From NCBI GenBank assembly GCA_009379795.1, contig WHTC01000007.1:1-38613 (forward strand): 38,613 bases of DNA. The letters are read 5' to 3'. The notes under the pieces are model-generated. The model was not told the DNA's origin. It was given only the letters and a program-made list of their open reading frames with translations, and did not search any database. Of the stretch, positions 1 through 8,281 are shown one piece after another. The DNA is from Nitriliruptorales bacterium. GTDB lineage: Bacteria; Actinomycetota; Nitriliruptoria; Euzebyales; Egibacteraceae. The position numbers and the translations under genes are program-made. Each line of letters starts with the position of its first letter. Position 1 is the stretch's first letter.

Positions 1-2
1 CC

Positions 3-749
3 GGGGCTCTGGATCGTGGGCTGGCGGCGATTGCGGGCGACGACGAGGAGGACGGGCAGCAGCCCGGAGGGCTGATTCCACTCCTGGCCGACTGGACCCT
101 CGGGCTGCTGGCGCCACCTGTTGCCGCGGAGGTCGCCGGGGTGGTCGCCGAGCACCCGGACCGGGCGGCGAGGGCGCGTCTGCTGCGTCGCGGCCGCCGC
201 CGACTGGAGGGCCTGCCCCCGCCCTCCGACATGGGCCAGCGCATCCTGGTCGCAGTGCTGGCCGACACGCCCCCGGGCAGCACCGCCTCCCAGGCGCAGG
301 ACGGCACGCAGGACGCGGACACCGGCGGTCCGCAGGTCCCGGACACCGGCGGTCCGCAGGACCCGGACACCGGCGGTCCGCAGGACCCGGACACCGGCGG
401 TCCGCAGATCCCGGACACCGGCGGTCCGCAGGACGCGGACCACGGTCCGGTCGAGGCCGAGCGCCGCGAGCCCCCCGGCGAGGAAGCCGCCGACGCCGGC
501 GGCGTCGAGGACGCGGCGGCCGACGACGGCACCCCAGCCGGGACCGAGGGAGCGCAGCGGCCGGATGCCCGGCCCGGCCAGAGGTCGGCGGGAGGGGATC
601 CCGCGGCCGGGCCGGGCATTCTCACCAGCCGGGGGCTGGCGCGGGGCAGTTGGCAGCGCAACCGCCGCTCCGGCGGCCTGCTGCTGCGGCTGCGCGGCGG
701 GACCCTGCGATCCATGGTCCTGCTGATGGCCGTGACCGCCCTCCGGTAG
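3..749 (+). CDS. Hypothetical protein, C-terminal part, with octapeptide repeats (5' end outside window)
   Basis: The frame is open from the left edge of the window, so the true start lies upstream; the ORF track only shows the internal GTG at 141. The visible part is about 248 residues. It opens with a hydrophobic, helix-like stretch (LIPLLADWTLGLLAPP). Around residues 105-145 it enters five copies of an 8-residue repeat, DTGGPQxP. An acidic, Ala/Pro/Gly-rich low-complexity stretch follows, and the end is short and basic to hydrophobic (LLLRLRGGTLRSMVLLMAVTALR). I do not recognise a family. The third codon positions are mostly G or C in this frame, which favours it over the overlapping frame at 121-726, whose product is an Arg/Pro/Thr-rich shadow. 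Function unknown. Confidence 0.55.
   Translation, partial: GALDRGLAAIAGDDEEDGQQPGGLIPLLADWTLGLLAPPVAAEVAGVVAEHPDRAARARLLRRGRRRLEGLPPPSDMGQRILVAVLADTPPGSTASQAQDGTQDADTGGPQVPDTGGPQDPDTGGPQDPDTGGPQIPDTGGPQDADHGPVEAERREPPGEEAADAGGVEDAAADDGTPAGTEGAQRPDARPGQRSAGGDPAAGPGILTSRGLARGSWQRNRRSGGLLLRLRGGTLRSMVLLMAVTALR
318..437 (+). repeat. 24-bp tandem repeat, five units
   Basis: Five in-frame units of GACACCGGCGGTCCGCAG plus six variable bases begin at 318, 342, 366, 390 and 414. A decayed sixth unit (gaccacggtccg) follows. Each unit encodes DTGGPQ plus two variable residues (VP, DP, DP, IP, DA). The bases are nearly identical between units, which points to recent slippage expansion inside the coding region. 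Confidence 0.9.
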
Positions 750-816
750 ACCCCTTCGCGCTGCTGAGTACCCGGCCGGGTGTGCTGGCGATGCGCGCTC
801 GCCAGAGGGCCGCTGC

Positions 817-822
817 TACCCT
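817..822 (+). promoter_or_regulatory. Candidate -10 element (TACCCT) for clpP
   Basis: TACCCT fits the actinobacterial TANNNT -10 pattern and would place the transcript start near 829-831, about 20 nt before the clpP GTG. A Shine-Dalgarno-like AGGAG (840-844) lies between. No convincing -35 element is visible. Confidence 0.4.
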
Positions 823-849
823 TCGCTCCCATGCCGAACAGGAGTCACC

Positions 850-1431
850 GTGAGGGCTGAGGACATTCAGGCCAACCCCTTCGAGTCGATGGTCGAAGCC
901 TCCGTCTGGAGGAAGCTGTACGAGAACCGCACGCTCTATCTGCGCGGCCCGATCGAGGACACCGTGGCCGACACGCTCGTCGCGCAGTTGATGTCCCTGG
1001 ACGCCGAGAGCGACAAGGACGTGACGCTCTACATCAACTCGCCGGGCGGACTGGTGAGCGGCATGTTCGCCGTCTACGACGTCATCAACCTGATGCGGGC
1101 GAAGGTCAACACGGTGTGCGTCGGGGTTGCCGCCTCGGCCGCGGCGTTCCTGCTGGGTACCGGGACGGGCGTCCGCGCGGCCACCCAGAACGCGCGGATC
1201 ATGATCCACCAGCCCCTGGGCGGCGCACGGGGACAGGCCGTGGACATTCAGATCCAGGCCAAACAGATCGTGTTCCTGCGCGAACGCCTCAACGAGATCC
1301 TCGCCGAGCGCACCGGCAAGCCGGTCGAGCAGATCGCCAGGGACACCGATCGGGACTTCTGGCTGTCCGCCGAGGACGCCGTCGACTACGGCCTGATCGA
1401 CGAAGTACGCGAAAAGGCGCGCGGCATCTGA
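850..1431 (+). CDS. clpP: ATP-dependent Clp protease proteolytic subunit (ClpP family, S14)
   Basis: Serine peptidase subunit of the Clp protease, a cytosolic barrel that degrades proteins fed in by an AAA+ unfoldase. The 193-residue length is normal for a mature-sized ClpP. The triad is visible by alignment to known ClpP: Ser96 in GVAASAAAF, His120 in ARIMIHQPLGG and Asp169 in DTDRDFWLSAEDA. The oxyanion-strand motif SPGG follows YIN. The start is GTG at 850, with AGGAG six nucleotides upstream. It is not next to clpX or to a second clpP, so this is probably an extra or stand-alone paralog rather than the clpP1-clpP2-clpX operon typical of actinobacteria. It converges on mutM across a hairpin. 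Family assignment is secure; which unfoldase it partners cannot be told. Confidence 0.95.
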   Translation: MRAEDIQANPFESMVEASVWRKLYENRTLYLRGPIEDTVADTLVAQLMSLDAESDKDVTLYINSPGGLVSGMFAVYDVINLMRAKVNTVCVGVAASAAAFLLGTGTGVRAATQNARIMIHQPLGGARGQAVDIQIQAKQIVFLRERLNEILAERTGKPVEQIARDTDRDFWLSAEDAVDYGLIDEVREKARGI

Positions 1432-1447
1432 ACGCCGCGGCCACGCC

Positions 1448-1466
1448 GGCGACCGCGCGGGTCGCC
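1448..1466. terminator. Hairpin between convergent clpP and mutM
   Basis: GGCGACC-gcgcg-GGTCGCC forms a perfect 7-bp stem with a 5-nt loop in the 34-bp gap between two convergent stop codons. There is no U-tract on either side, as is common for GC-rich actinobacterial hairpins. It could serve both directions. Confidence 0.5.
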
Positions 1467-2266
1467 TACCGCTGACAGCGGGGGCAGTAGGTGGTGCCCC
1501 GTCCCCCGAGCACGATCCTGCGCAGCGGGGTGCCATCGCGCGGGCAGGGCCGGCCGGCCTGCCCGTAGGCGATCAGGAAGTCGCCGTTGCGGCCGGGCTG
1601 GCCGTTGACCATCCGATAGTCGCGGAAGGTGGTTCCCTCCCGCTCGATCGCCTCGGCGAGCACCTCACGGATCGCCTGCCAGAGCCGGTCCGTGCGCACC
1701 CGGGACAGGCGGCGGGCGCGGGGGTTGATGCGGGCGCGCCACAGCGCCTCGTCGGCGTAGATGTTGCCCACCCCGGCGACCAGGCGCTGGGTGAGCAGCG
1801 CCGGCTTGACGGCCATTCGGCTGCGGGCGAGGTCGCGGTGGAAGGCGGCGGGGTCGAAGTCGTGGGACAGCGGTTCCGGCCCGAGCCGATCGAGGGTGGC
1901 GATCCCCGAGTAGTCCCCCGCGGTGACCACGGTCAGGCGGCCGAAGCGGCGGACGTCGCGGAAGTCCATCACGCTGTCGTCGAGTTCGAAGGTGGCGCGG
2001 ACGTAGGCGTCCGGGTGCCAGCGGTCGGCGTCGCGGAACCGGAACGACCCGGTCATCCCGAGGTGCATCACCAGCTCCAGCCCGCCGTCCAGCGGCGCGA
2101 GCAGGTACTTGCCGCGCCGGCCGACGCCCTGGATGCGATGACCGGTGACCTTCTCGACCGCGCCGAAGCGTGCCTGCGGGTCCACGGTGACCGCCCGTAC
2201 CAGTCGCCCGCGCAACCGGACGTCCAGTTGGCGGCGGACGCTTTCGACCTCGGGCAGCTCCGGCAT
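1466..2266 (-). CDS. mutM: Formamidopyrimidine-DNA glycosylase (Fpg/MutM)
   Basis: Base-excision repair enzyme that removes oxidised purines such as 8-oxoguanine and nicks the abasic site. The start is fixed by mechanism: ATG at 2266 gives MPELPEVESVRR, leaving catalytic Pro2 and Glu3 at the mature N-terminus. The longer 380-aa ORF in the track is an artefact. The 266-aa length is normal. Other signatures are the Lys in GRRGKYLL, the helix-two-turn-helix with GVGNIYADEALW, and a C-terminal zinc-finger region RPCPRDGTPLRRIVLGG...TYCPRCQR. The finger is odd: the usual Cys-x2-Cys first pair reads Cys-Pro-Arg-Asp, so one of the four zinc ligands is replaced by Asp. The protein may be an Fpg paralog with altered zinc binding. 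It is transcribed towards clpP and is divergent from pruA. Confidence 0.93.
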   Translation of the reverse strand: MPELPEVESVRRQLDVRLRGRLVRAVTVDPQARFGAVEKVTGHRIQGVGRRGKYLLAPLDGGLELVMHLGMTGSFRFRDADRWHPDAYVRATFELDDSVMDFRDVRRFGRLTVVTAGDYSGIATLDRLGPEPLSHDFDPAAFHRDLARSRMAVKPALLTQRLVAGVGNIYADEALWRARINPRARRLSRVRTDRLWQAIREVLAEAIEREGTTFRDYRMVNGQPGRNGDFLIAYGQAGRPCPRDGTPLRRIVLGGRGTTYCPRCQR

Positions 2267-2403
2267 GACTCCATCATGGCGCACCACACGCCTGGTCCCT
2301 CCAAAGTAGGGTGTGCCGGCGGTGGTCAAGCCGCCGCCATGCCCGCTCCGGTGAGCCGACGCGGCGGATCCCGCGCAGCCCCGGGAACGTCCAAGGAGCC
2401 GCC

Positions 2404-4059
<1,656 letters not shown>

Positions 4060-4072
4060 CGGCGGGGGCGAC

Positions 4073-4954
4073 GTGAGCCGCGCCTTCGTCATCGTCGCCA
4101 ACTCGGAGGCAGGGTCCAGCGACGAAGCCAAGGTCGAGGCGGCACAGGGTGCGCTACGTGCCGCCGGACCGGTCGCGGTCGTCGCGTGCGGGAGCCCCGA
4201 CGATCTCGACAAGGCCCTTGGGGGGCTCGAGGGCCGGACCCTGGTGGTGGCCGGCGGCGACGGCAGCCTGCATCTCGCGGTCCAGCGCCTGCAGGCCATC
4301 GACCCCGAGGAGCTGGCCAGCACCCCGATCGGGCTGATCCCCCTGGGCACCGGCAACGACTTCGCCCGAGGGCTCGGCCTGCCGCTGGATCCAACCGAGG
4401 CCGCCAAGCGGTGCCTGCAGGGAGGGTCGCGCCGCCTGGACCTGCTCATCACCGACGACGGTCAGGTCGTGGTCAACGCCAGCCATGCCGGGCTGGGAGC
4501 ACTGGCCGCGGAGCAGGCCGAGGGCTTGAAGCCGAGGCTGGGCCCCGCCGCCTACCCCCTGGGAGCATTGATCGCCGGTGCGGGTGAGGCCGGCGACCTC
4601 ACCGTGACCGTCGACGGGCAGGTGCTTTCCCAGGGGCCGACGCTGATGGTCGGGATCGCCAACGGGCCGTTCATCGGCGGCGGCGCGGCCCTCGCGCCCG
4701 ATGCCCAACCCGATGACGGACTGTTCGACGTGGTCGTGTCGACGGCGGTCGCTCCCATGGCGCGCATCGCTTTCGCCGCGGCGCTGCGCAACGGCCGCCA
4801 CCTGGAGCGCGACGACGTGCTCCACCGCCGTGGGACCCGGGTGCGGATCGCTGGCGATCCGGTCCCCCACGACATGGACGGCGAGGTCATCCAGGCCCGC
4901 CGCAGCCTGGAGTACCGGGTCGTTCCCGGCGCCTGGCAACTGCTCGGCGGCTGA
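4073..4954 (+). CDS. Diacylglycerol/lipid kinase family protein (YegS/BmrU-like)
   Basis: Lipid kinase of the DAGK catalytic family, likely phosphorylating a diacylglycerol or related lipid at the membrane face. The GTG start at 4073 is 13 nt after the pruA stop and gives 293 residues, typical for the family. The nucleotide-binding motif VVAGGDGSLH and the family signature PLGTGNDFARGLGLP are both present. The C-terminal beta-sandwich half carries GPFIGGGAALAPDAQPDDGLFDVV, the usual metal/lid region of this family, and ends with a DGE-containing strand (HDMDGEVIQ). The track's longer start at 3848 overlaps pruA and is rejected. The close spacing suggests co-transcription with pruA, although there is no obvious metabolic link. 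Substrate unproven. Confidence 0.9.
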   Translation: MSRAFVIVANSEAGSSDEAKVEAAQGALRAAGPVAVVACGSPDDLDKALGGLEGRTLVVAGGDGSLHLAVQRLQAIDPEELASTPIGLIPLGTGNDFARGLGLPLDPTEAAKRCLQGGSRRLDLLITDDGQVVVNASHAGLGALAAEQAEGLKPRLGPAAYPLGALIAGAGEAGDLTVTVDGQVLSQGPTLMVGIANGPFIGGGAALAPDAQPDDGLFDVVVSTAVAPMARIAFAAALRNGRHLERDDVLHRRGTRVRIAGDPVPHDMDGEVIQARRSLEYRVVPGAWQLLGG

Positions 4955-4996
4955 CTCGGCGCTTGCGAGAAGTCAGGCCGGCGCACCGCGAATGGA

Positions 4997-5008
4997 GCAT
5001 CATGATGC
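4997..5008. repeat. 12-bp palindrome GCATCATGATGC
   Basis: A perfect palindrome, extendable with one bulge to GGA-GCATCATGATGC-C-TCC, in the 72-bp gap between the convergent lipid-kinase and hepT genes. It has no loop, so it looks more like a protein site than a terminator. Its role is unknown. Confidence 0.35.
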
Positions 5009-5026
5009 CTCCGGGAAGGCTGCGAC

Positions 5027-5380
5027 CTACTGCGAATCGCGGGTCCGCCACGATGAGACGGCAGCCCGCAGCGCCGGCACGTCTCTGTACAGGGTCTCCC
5101 ACATCGTGTCGTAATCAAGGCGGTGGTAGACGTGGTCCACCCGGATCCGCAGCCCGATCACGTCCGACCAAGGGACTTCAGGGATGGCGTCGGTCACCTG
5201 AGTGGGCAGTTTCGCCGCAGCGTCCCCAAGCCTTCCGACCACGGCCTCCCCCGCGAGGGGGTGCAGTCTGTCCTCGTTCCACGCCGTCTTGCCTCGCTCA
5301 ACGATGTCGGCAGCCGCATCGCAGGCGTCGAGCAGATCGGCGATCAGCGCCCCGACGGGCCGACGCTCGCGACCGCTCAC
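5027..5380 (-). CDS. hepT: HepT-like ribonuclease toxin (HEPN/DUF86 family)
   Basis: Toxin half of a type VII HEPN-MNT toxin-antitoxin pair; HEPN proteins of this class are RNases. The product is 117 residues and mostly helical. The catalytic HEPN motif RX4HXY is intact as R78-IRVD-H83-V-Y85. In studied HepT proteins the Tyr of this motif is the residue AMPylated by the partner nucleotidyltransferase, and it is present here. The GTG start at 5380 overlaps the stop codon of the upstream antitoxin gene by 4 nt (GTGA), which implies translational coupling and antitoxin-first order. It ends in a convergent gap against the lipid kinase. Family call is firm from the motif plus the partner gene; toxicity is inferred. 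Confidence 0.87.
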   Translation of the reverse strand: MSGRERRPVGALIADLLDACDAAADIVERGKTAWNEDRLHPLAGEAVVGRLGDAAAKLPTQVTDAIPEVPWSDVIGLRIRVDHVYHRLDYDTMWETLYRDVPALRAAVSSWRTRDSQ

Positions 5381-5922
5381 AGCGACACGGCGTCCGCGAG
5401 CACGTGCTGGTCACGGTCGAGCAGCCCTCCTGAGGTGACGACGTCGACGCGGACGCCAAGCAGTTGCGTGAGTTCCCGGACAAGCCGGACTTCGTCGAGC
5501 AAGCTCCGGCCTGGGGCCATATCAACAAGCAGATCGATGTCGCTATCCGCGTTCTCTTCTCCTCGCACTACCGAGCCGAAGACGCGAACGCCGGACGCCC
5601 CATGCCTTTCCGCAACCCTGAGAATCTGCTCCCGGCGATCTGCGAGGAGTCCGAGGAGACGTCCTTCAATTGGCGCCCTCGGTGGCCCCTGCTCTCCTCG
5701 TTCGGAAGGGACGGCCAGGATCCGCATGTCCGCAGCCGCAATCAGCCGGGCCAGCGTCTCGACGTTCAAGTCCTTCGCCCCGGATTCATAGGCCGACACG
5801 CTTGACTGTGTGGTTCCCGCCCGACGGGCGAGCTCCGCCTGCGACAGTCCAGCGCTGTTCCTTGCGGCTCGAAGCAGGCGGGCTCCGGTTCGGCTCTGTG
5901 GCCGGCTCTTCCCCTGTTCCAT
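5377..5922 (-). CDS. XRE helix-turn-helix fused to MNT nucleotidyltransferase antitoxin
   Basis: Antitoxin of the pair with hepT. Residues about 12-68 form an XRE/Cro-type helix-turn-helix (ARLLRAARNSAGLSQAELARRAGTTQSSVSAYESG). Residues about 85-181 form a minimal nucleotidyltransferase of the MntA type. The catalytic signature GSX10DXD is complete: G116-S117, then D128-I129-D130. Known MntA proteins neutralise HepT by adding AMP to its catalytic-motif Tyr. The fused HTH suggests that the antitoxin also represses its own operon, whereas many MntA proteins are single-domain. ATG at 5922 lies 7 nt from a TATACT -10, so the transcript is probably leaderless. An inverted repeat overlapping that -10 is a natural operator. 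Both active motifs are intact, so the module looks functional. Confidence 0.9.
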   Translation of the reverse strand: MEQGKSRPQSRTGARLLRAARNSAGLSQAELARRAGTTQSSVSAYESGAKDLNVETLARLIAAADMRILAVPSERGEQGPPRAPIEGRLLGLLADRREQILRVAERHGASGVRVFGSVVRGEENADSDIDLLVDMAPGRSLLDEVRLVRELTQLLGVRVDVVTSGGLLDRDQHVLADAVSL

Positions 5923-5929
5923 CGCCGGG

Positions 5930-5935
5930 AGTATA
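5930..5935 (-). promoter_or_regulatory. -10 element TATACT for the HTH-MNT/hepT operon
   Basis: On the minus strand TATACT is followed by 7 nt and then the ATG at 5922, which places the transcript start at or next to the start codon (leaderless). It overlaps the ATAGC/GCTAT inverted repeat. Confidence 0.6.
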
Positions 5936-5948
5936 GCCGTTCAGCTAT
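5933..5948. promoter_or_regulatory. Candidate operator, inverted repeat ATAGC-N6-GCTAT
   Basis: ATAGC-cgttca-GCTAT overlaps the -10 of the toxin-antitoxin operon. A short palindrome on the promoter upstream of an XRE-containing antitoxin fits autorepression. The binding itself is inferred. Confidence 0.5.
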
Positions 5949-5996
5949 GCCCGAAGGGGCAGCGTGAGAAAACGGTATTGAAGGTGCTGGGTAGGG

Positions 5997-6758
5997 CTAG
6001 CGTGGGGCCATGCGGATGGCGCCGTCGAGGCGGATGGTCTCGCCGTTGAGGATCGGGTTCTCGACGATGTGGCGGACCAGGGCGGCATACTCGCCGGGCT
6101 GCCCGAGGCGGCTGGGGTGCGGGATCTGCTGGGCCAGAGAGTCCTGGGCCTTCTGCGGCAGCCCGGCCATCATCGGGGTGGCGAAGATGCCCGGGGCGAT
6201 CGTGCAGACGCGGATCTTCTTGCCGGCCAGGTCGCGGGCGATCGGCAGGGTCATGCCGACCACGCCGCCCTTGGACGCGGAGTAGGCGGCCTGGCCGATC
6301 TGCCCGTCGAATGCGGCGACCGAGGCGGTGTTGACGATCACGCCGCGCTCCTCGCCCTCCGGGTCGGCCTTGACGATCTGCTGGGCGGCCAGGCGGATGA
6401 CGTTGAACGTCCCGATCAGGTTGACCGTGACGACCTGGGTGAACTGCGCGAGCGGGAGCACCCCGTCGCGGCCGAGCACTCGGCCGGGCGTGCCGATCCC
6501 GGCGCAGTTTACCACGATGTGCAGGCCGCCCAGGTCCGCGGCGACCGCCACCGCGGCGGCGACGTCGGGCTCGCTGGTGACGTCGGCGGCGGCAAAGCGC
6601 GCACCCGCACCCAGCCGTTCGGCCACGGCCCTGCCGTCCGAGGACGGGAGGTCGCAGACGACGACCTTCGCGCCGTCGGCCGCCAGCGCCTCCGCCGTGG
6701 CCCGGCCCAGCCCCGACGCGCCACCGGTGACCAGGGCCACCTTGCCCACGATCTCCAT
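5997..6758 (-). CDS. SDR-family dehydrogenase (3-hydroxyacyl-CoA dehydrogenase type 2-like)
   Basis: Short-chain dehydrogenase/reductase that uses NAD(H). The start ATG at 6758 has GGAGG seven nucleotides upstream and gives 253 residues, normal for a classical SDR. The cofactor motif [10 protein letters not shown] is near residue 11, followed by NCAGIG and the active site Ser...YSASK ([23 protein letters not shown]). The [17 protein letters not shown] segment and the tail [20 protein letters not shown] are typical of the HSD17B10/type 2 3-hydroxyacyl-CoA dehydrogenase group, so a role in fatty or branched-chain acyl-CoA oxidation is likely. Substrate not proven. A TACGCT -10 about 38 nt upstream of the ATG could drive it, divergent from the DAHP synthase gene. 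Confidence 0.9.
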   Translation of the reverse strand: MEIVGKVALVTGGASGLGRATAEALAADGAKVVVCDLPSSDGRAVAERLGAGARFAAADVTSEPDVAAAVAVAADLGGLHIVVNCAGIGTPGRVLGRDGVLPLAQFTQVVTVNLIGTFNVIRLAAQQIVKADPEGEERGVIVNTASVAAFDGQIGQAAYSASKGGVVGMTLPIARDLAGKKIRVCTIAPGIFATPMMAGLPQKAQDSLAQQIPHPSRLGQPGEYAALVRHIVENPILNGETIRLDGAIRMAPR

Positions 6759-6795
6759 CCGCCAACCTCCGTTCGTGTCCGGTTCCCGGTGTGTC

Positions 6796-6801
6796 AGCGT
6801 A
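6796..6801 (-). promoter_or_regulatory. Candidate -10 (TACGCT) for the SDR gene
   Basis: TACGCT on the minus strand fits TANNNT and predicts a start near 6789, leaving a leader of about 30 nt that contains the GGAGG site. No clear -35 is seen. Confidence 0.4.
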
Positions 6802-6841
6802 GAACCACGGAGCCGGCGCCCGGCAGATTTCACGGCCGGCT

Positions 6842-6870
6842 TTGCAACACCGCGGTCCGGATGTGACGAT
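6842..6870 (+). promoter_or_regulatory. Candidate leaderless promoter for the DAHP synthase gene
   Basis: TTGCAA (6842-6847), a 17-bp spacer and GACGAT (6865-6870) are followed by exactly 7 nt and ATG at 6878. GACGAT keeps the two most conserved -10 bases, A at position 2 and T at position 6. This predicts a leaderless mRNA and supports 6878 as the start codon. Confidence 0.5.
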
Positions 6871-6877
6871 GAACCCT

Positions 6878-8257
6878 ATGACGACTGCAGCCACGCCATC
6901 TCCACATGTCGACACCCCGGCCTCCTGGAGCCCGGGGTCCTGGCGCGGCCTCCCCGCGGCCCAGCAGCCGGACTGGCCGGATACGGGCGCGCTGGAGTCC
7001 GCGCTGCAGGTGCTCGCCGGGCAGCCGCCGCTGGTGTTCGCCGGTGAGGCGCGCGCGCTGCGCGAGCACCTCGCCCTGGCGTCCCGAGGTGAAGCGTTTC
7101 TGCTGCAGGGCGGGGACTGCGCGGAGACGTTTGCGGCGTTCAGCGCCGACGCGATCCGCGACAAGCTCAAGGTGCTGCTGCAGATGGCGATCGTGCTCAC
7201 CTACGGTGCGCAGATGCCCATCGTCAAGGTCGGGCGGATCGCCGGGCAGTTCGCCAAGCCGAGGTCGTCGGACACCGAGACGGTCGACCGCGTGACCCTG
7301 CCGGCCTACCGGGGCGACGCGGTCAACGGGCTGGACTTCGCGTCCGAGGCGCGGGTGCCGGATCCGGATCGGCTGATCCGCGTCTACAACCAGTCGGCGG
7401 CCACGCTGAACCTGCTGCGCGCCTTCACCCGTGGCGGCTTCGCCGACCTGGAGAAGGTCCACGTCTGGAACCAGGAGTTCGTGGCCGCCTCGCCCCAGGG
7501 CCAGCGCTACAGCGCCCTGGCGGAGGAGATCACCCGCGCGCTGCGGTTTCTCACCGCCTGCGGGGTGGACGTCGCCAACGACCCGACCTTCCACACCGTG
7601 GACTTCTGGACCTCCCACGAAGCGCTGCTGCTCGGCTACGAGGAGGCGTTGACCCGCCAGGACTCGCTGACCGGGGAATGGTTCGACTGCAGCGCCCACA
7701 TGCTGTGGGTCGGGGAGCGCACCCGGGATCCGGACGGGGCTCATGTGCGGTTCCTGTCCGGCGTGCAGAACCCGGTCGGCGTGAAACTGGGGCCGTCGGC
7801 CAATGTCGACGAGGTCGTCGCACTTGCCCAGCGGCTCAACCCGGAGCGCGTCCCCGGCAAGCTGACGCTGATCACGCGCATGGGTGTCGGCCAGGTGGCG
7901 GACCGCCTGCCGTCGCTGGTGCGCGACGTCGCGGACCTCGGGATCCCCGTCGTCTGGTCATGCGACCCGATGCACGGCAACACGTTCACCAGCAACGGCG
8001 GCTACAAGACCCGCCGCTTCACCGACATCCTGGATGAGCTGCGCGTGTTCTTCGCCGTCCACGCTCAGGAGGGCACCACCCCGGGGGGCGTCCACTTCGA
8101 GCTCACCGGCGAGGATGTCACCGAATGCCTCGGGGGGGCGCACGAGATCGCCGACCTCGACCTGTCCACCCGCTACGAGACGGCCTGCGACCCGCGGCTC
8201 AACAACGGGCAGGCCCTGGAACTGGCGTTCCAGATGGCCGAAATGCTCCGCGCGTGA
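6878..8257 (+). CDS. aroG: Class II 3-deoxy-7-phosphoheptulonate (DAHP) synthase
   Basis: First enzyme of the shikimate pathway, joining phosphoenolpyruvate and erythrose 4-phosphate. It belongs to the class II (plant/actinobacterial) family: PPLVFAGEARALR, FLLQGGDCAETF, the KVGRIAGQFAKPRS active-site loop, LNLLRAFTRGGFADL, and GVKLGP with ITRMG and VWSCDPMHGNT further on. The end (NNGQALELAFQMAEMLRA) is complete. With ATG 6878 it has 459 residues, close to the 462 of the mycobacterial enzyme; ATG 6869 (462 residues) is the alternative. I prefer 6878 because a promoter-like element leaves it leaderless and no ribosome site precedes 6869. It is a single gene, not in an aro operon, and is convergent with marP. 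Confidence 0.95.
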   Translation: MTTAATPSPHVDTPASWSPGSWRGLPAAQQPDWPDTGALESALQVLAGQPPLVFAGEARALREHLALASRGEAFLLQGGDCAETFAAFSADAIRDKLKVLLQMAIVLTYGAQMPIVKVGRIAGQFAKPRSSDTETVDRVTLPAYRGDAVNGLDFASEARVPDPDRLIRVYNQSAATLNLLRAFTRGGFADLEKVHVWNQEFVAASPQGQRYSALAEEITRALRFLTACGVDVANDPTFHTVDFWTSHEALLLGYEEALTRQDSLTGEWFDCSAHMLWVGERTRDPDGAHVRFLSGVQNPVGVKLGPSANVDEVVALAQRLNPERVPGKLTLITRMGVGQVADRLPSLVRDVADLGIPVVWSCDPMHGNTFTSNGGYKTRRFTDILDELRVFFAVHAQEGTTPGGVHFELTGEDVTECLGGAHEIADLDLSTRYETACDPRLNNGQALELAFQMAEMLRA

Positions 8258-8281
8258 ACCGGACGTCGAGCTGGACGCGGC

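Noticed and set aside
318-437. Tandem repeat considered as a CRISPR array
   Set aside because: Units are contiguous, in frame and spacer-less; they encode a peptide repeat.
121-726. Alternative 201-aa frame with TRTPAVRR repeats
   Set aside because: Shadow of the DTGGPQ repeat frame; the extreme Arg/Pro/Thr composition and low third-position GC argue against it.
2311-2403. Upstream extension of pruA to 2311 in the ORF track
   Set aside because: ATG 2404 has a clear AAGGAG site, and the extension is divergent-promoter sequence with no family similarity.
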